From positions 1-5,873 of the forward strand of contig JAJXTA010000216.1 of assembly GCA_021784265.1 (NCBI GenBank): a DNA stretch of 5,873 nt. Direction: 5' to 3'. Within the stretch, counting starts at the first letter, position 1, and every line of letters begins with the position of its first letter. The DNA is from a bacterium (lineage in GTDB: Bacteria; Verrucomicrobiota; Verrucomicrobiia; Limisphaerales; J093). Under the pieces are notes generated by a model, which was given only the letters and a program-made list of their open reading frames with translations, was not told the DNA's origin and searched no databases. Both the position numbers and the translations under genes were made by a program. Below are positions 5,770 through 5,873 of this stretch, piece after piece.

Positions 5770-5833
5770 GGGCGAGCGCGCGCCTGCCAGTCGCAGGGTT
5801 CGTTTGAAACTGGTGCGCGCACCCGCCTTTTCC

Positions 5834-5856
5834 CCGGTGGCTGGCCGGGCCACCGG
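5834..5856. repeat. Perfect 8-bp GC-rich hairpin
   Basis: CCGGTGGC at 5834-5841 pairs with GCCACCGG at 5849-5856 over a 7-base loop. There is no following T-run on either strand. It could be a terminator for the TPR gene or for a gene beyond the right edge, or a DNA-level dyad. Confidence 0.35.
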
Positions 5857-5873
5857 CGGCGGCTTATCCCCAC

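Larger units (their letters stand above)
5684..5873. other. Right-edge spacer with inverted repeats
   Basis: No convincing gene is seen in these 190 bases. A 36-codon frame (ATG 5697 to TGA 5805-5807) has no ribosome site or recognisable content. The stretch does hold an 11-bp inverted repeat with one mismatch (5685-5695 with 5759-5769), a 12-bp palindrome GGTGCGCGCACC (5812-5823), an 8-bp perfect hairpin (5834-5856) and the 11-base core of the repeat seen at 1348 and 1948. It may include the terminator of the TPR gene, but no T-run is present. Confidence 0.5.

Noticed and set aside
5864..5872. TTATCCCCA, one mismatch from a DnaA box, at the right edge.
   Set aside because: A single near-match with no cluster of boxes, AT-rich region or replication gene; not evidence for an origin.
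5481..5873. A minus-strand frame of 130 codons entering from the right edge.
   Set aside because: Arg/Pro/Ser-rich text that overlaps the end of the TPR gene; no recognisable motif or ribosome site.

Overview
The window is high-GC bacterial DNA (mostly near 65-70% GC) with short gene distances and few clear Shine-Dalgarno sites. Together with the YfgM-like and YeeZ-like genes this fits a Gram-negative bacterium. A Verrucomicrobia- or Planctomycetes-like source is only a guess. Six protein genes are supported; one runs off the left edge.

Left part, minus strand (1-1186): a 133-residue protein that resembles the N-terminal cysteine region of heterodisulfide reductase subunit HdrA, joined by an ATGA overlap to a dicluster 4Fe-4S ferredoxin-like protein that continues beyond base 1. 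An 874-bp spacer (1187-2060) separates this pair from the next gene. The spacer has strong GC-rich hairpins, short imperfect repeats, and a lower-GC stretch that reads like the broken remains of a gene.

Middle: a GcvH-like lipoyl-carrier protein (minus, 2061-2546) is divergent from a complete IscS/NifS-type cysteine desulfurase (plus, 2655-3827). Between them is a 19-codon leader ORF with a near-perfect Shine-Dalgarno site; its stop codon overlaps the desulfurase start as ATGA.

Right part: a YeeZ-like atypical SDR epimerase/reductase (minus, 3903-4790) converges on the desulfurase and is divergent from a YfgM/TPR_21-type membrane-anchored TPR protein (plus, 4904-5683). The final 190 bp carry no convincing gene but several inverted repeats.

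Functionally, the left and middle genes form a plausible sulfur / iron-sulfur group: a sulfur-mobilising PLP enzyme, a lipoyl carrier with no gcvT or gcvP beside it, an HdrA-N-like protein and a ferredoxin. This recalls, without matching, the sHdr-LbpA sulfur-oxidation arrangement, in which a GcvH-like lipoate-binding protein works with Hdr-like proteins. That link is inference. The SDR and TPR genes look like unrelated housekeeping neighbours.
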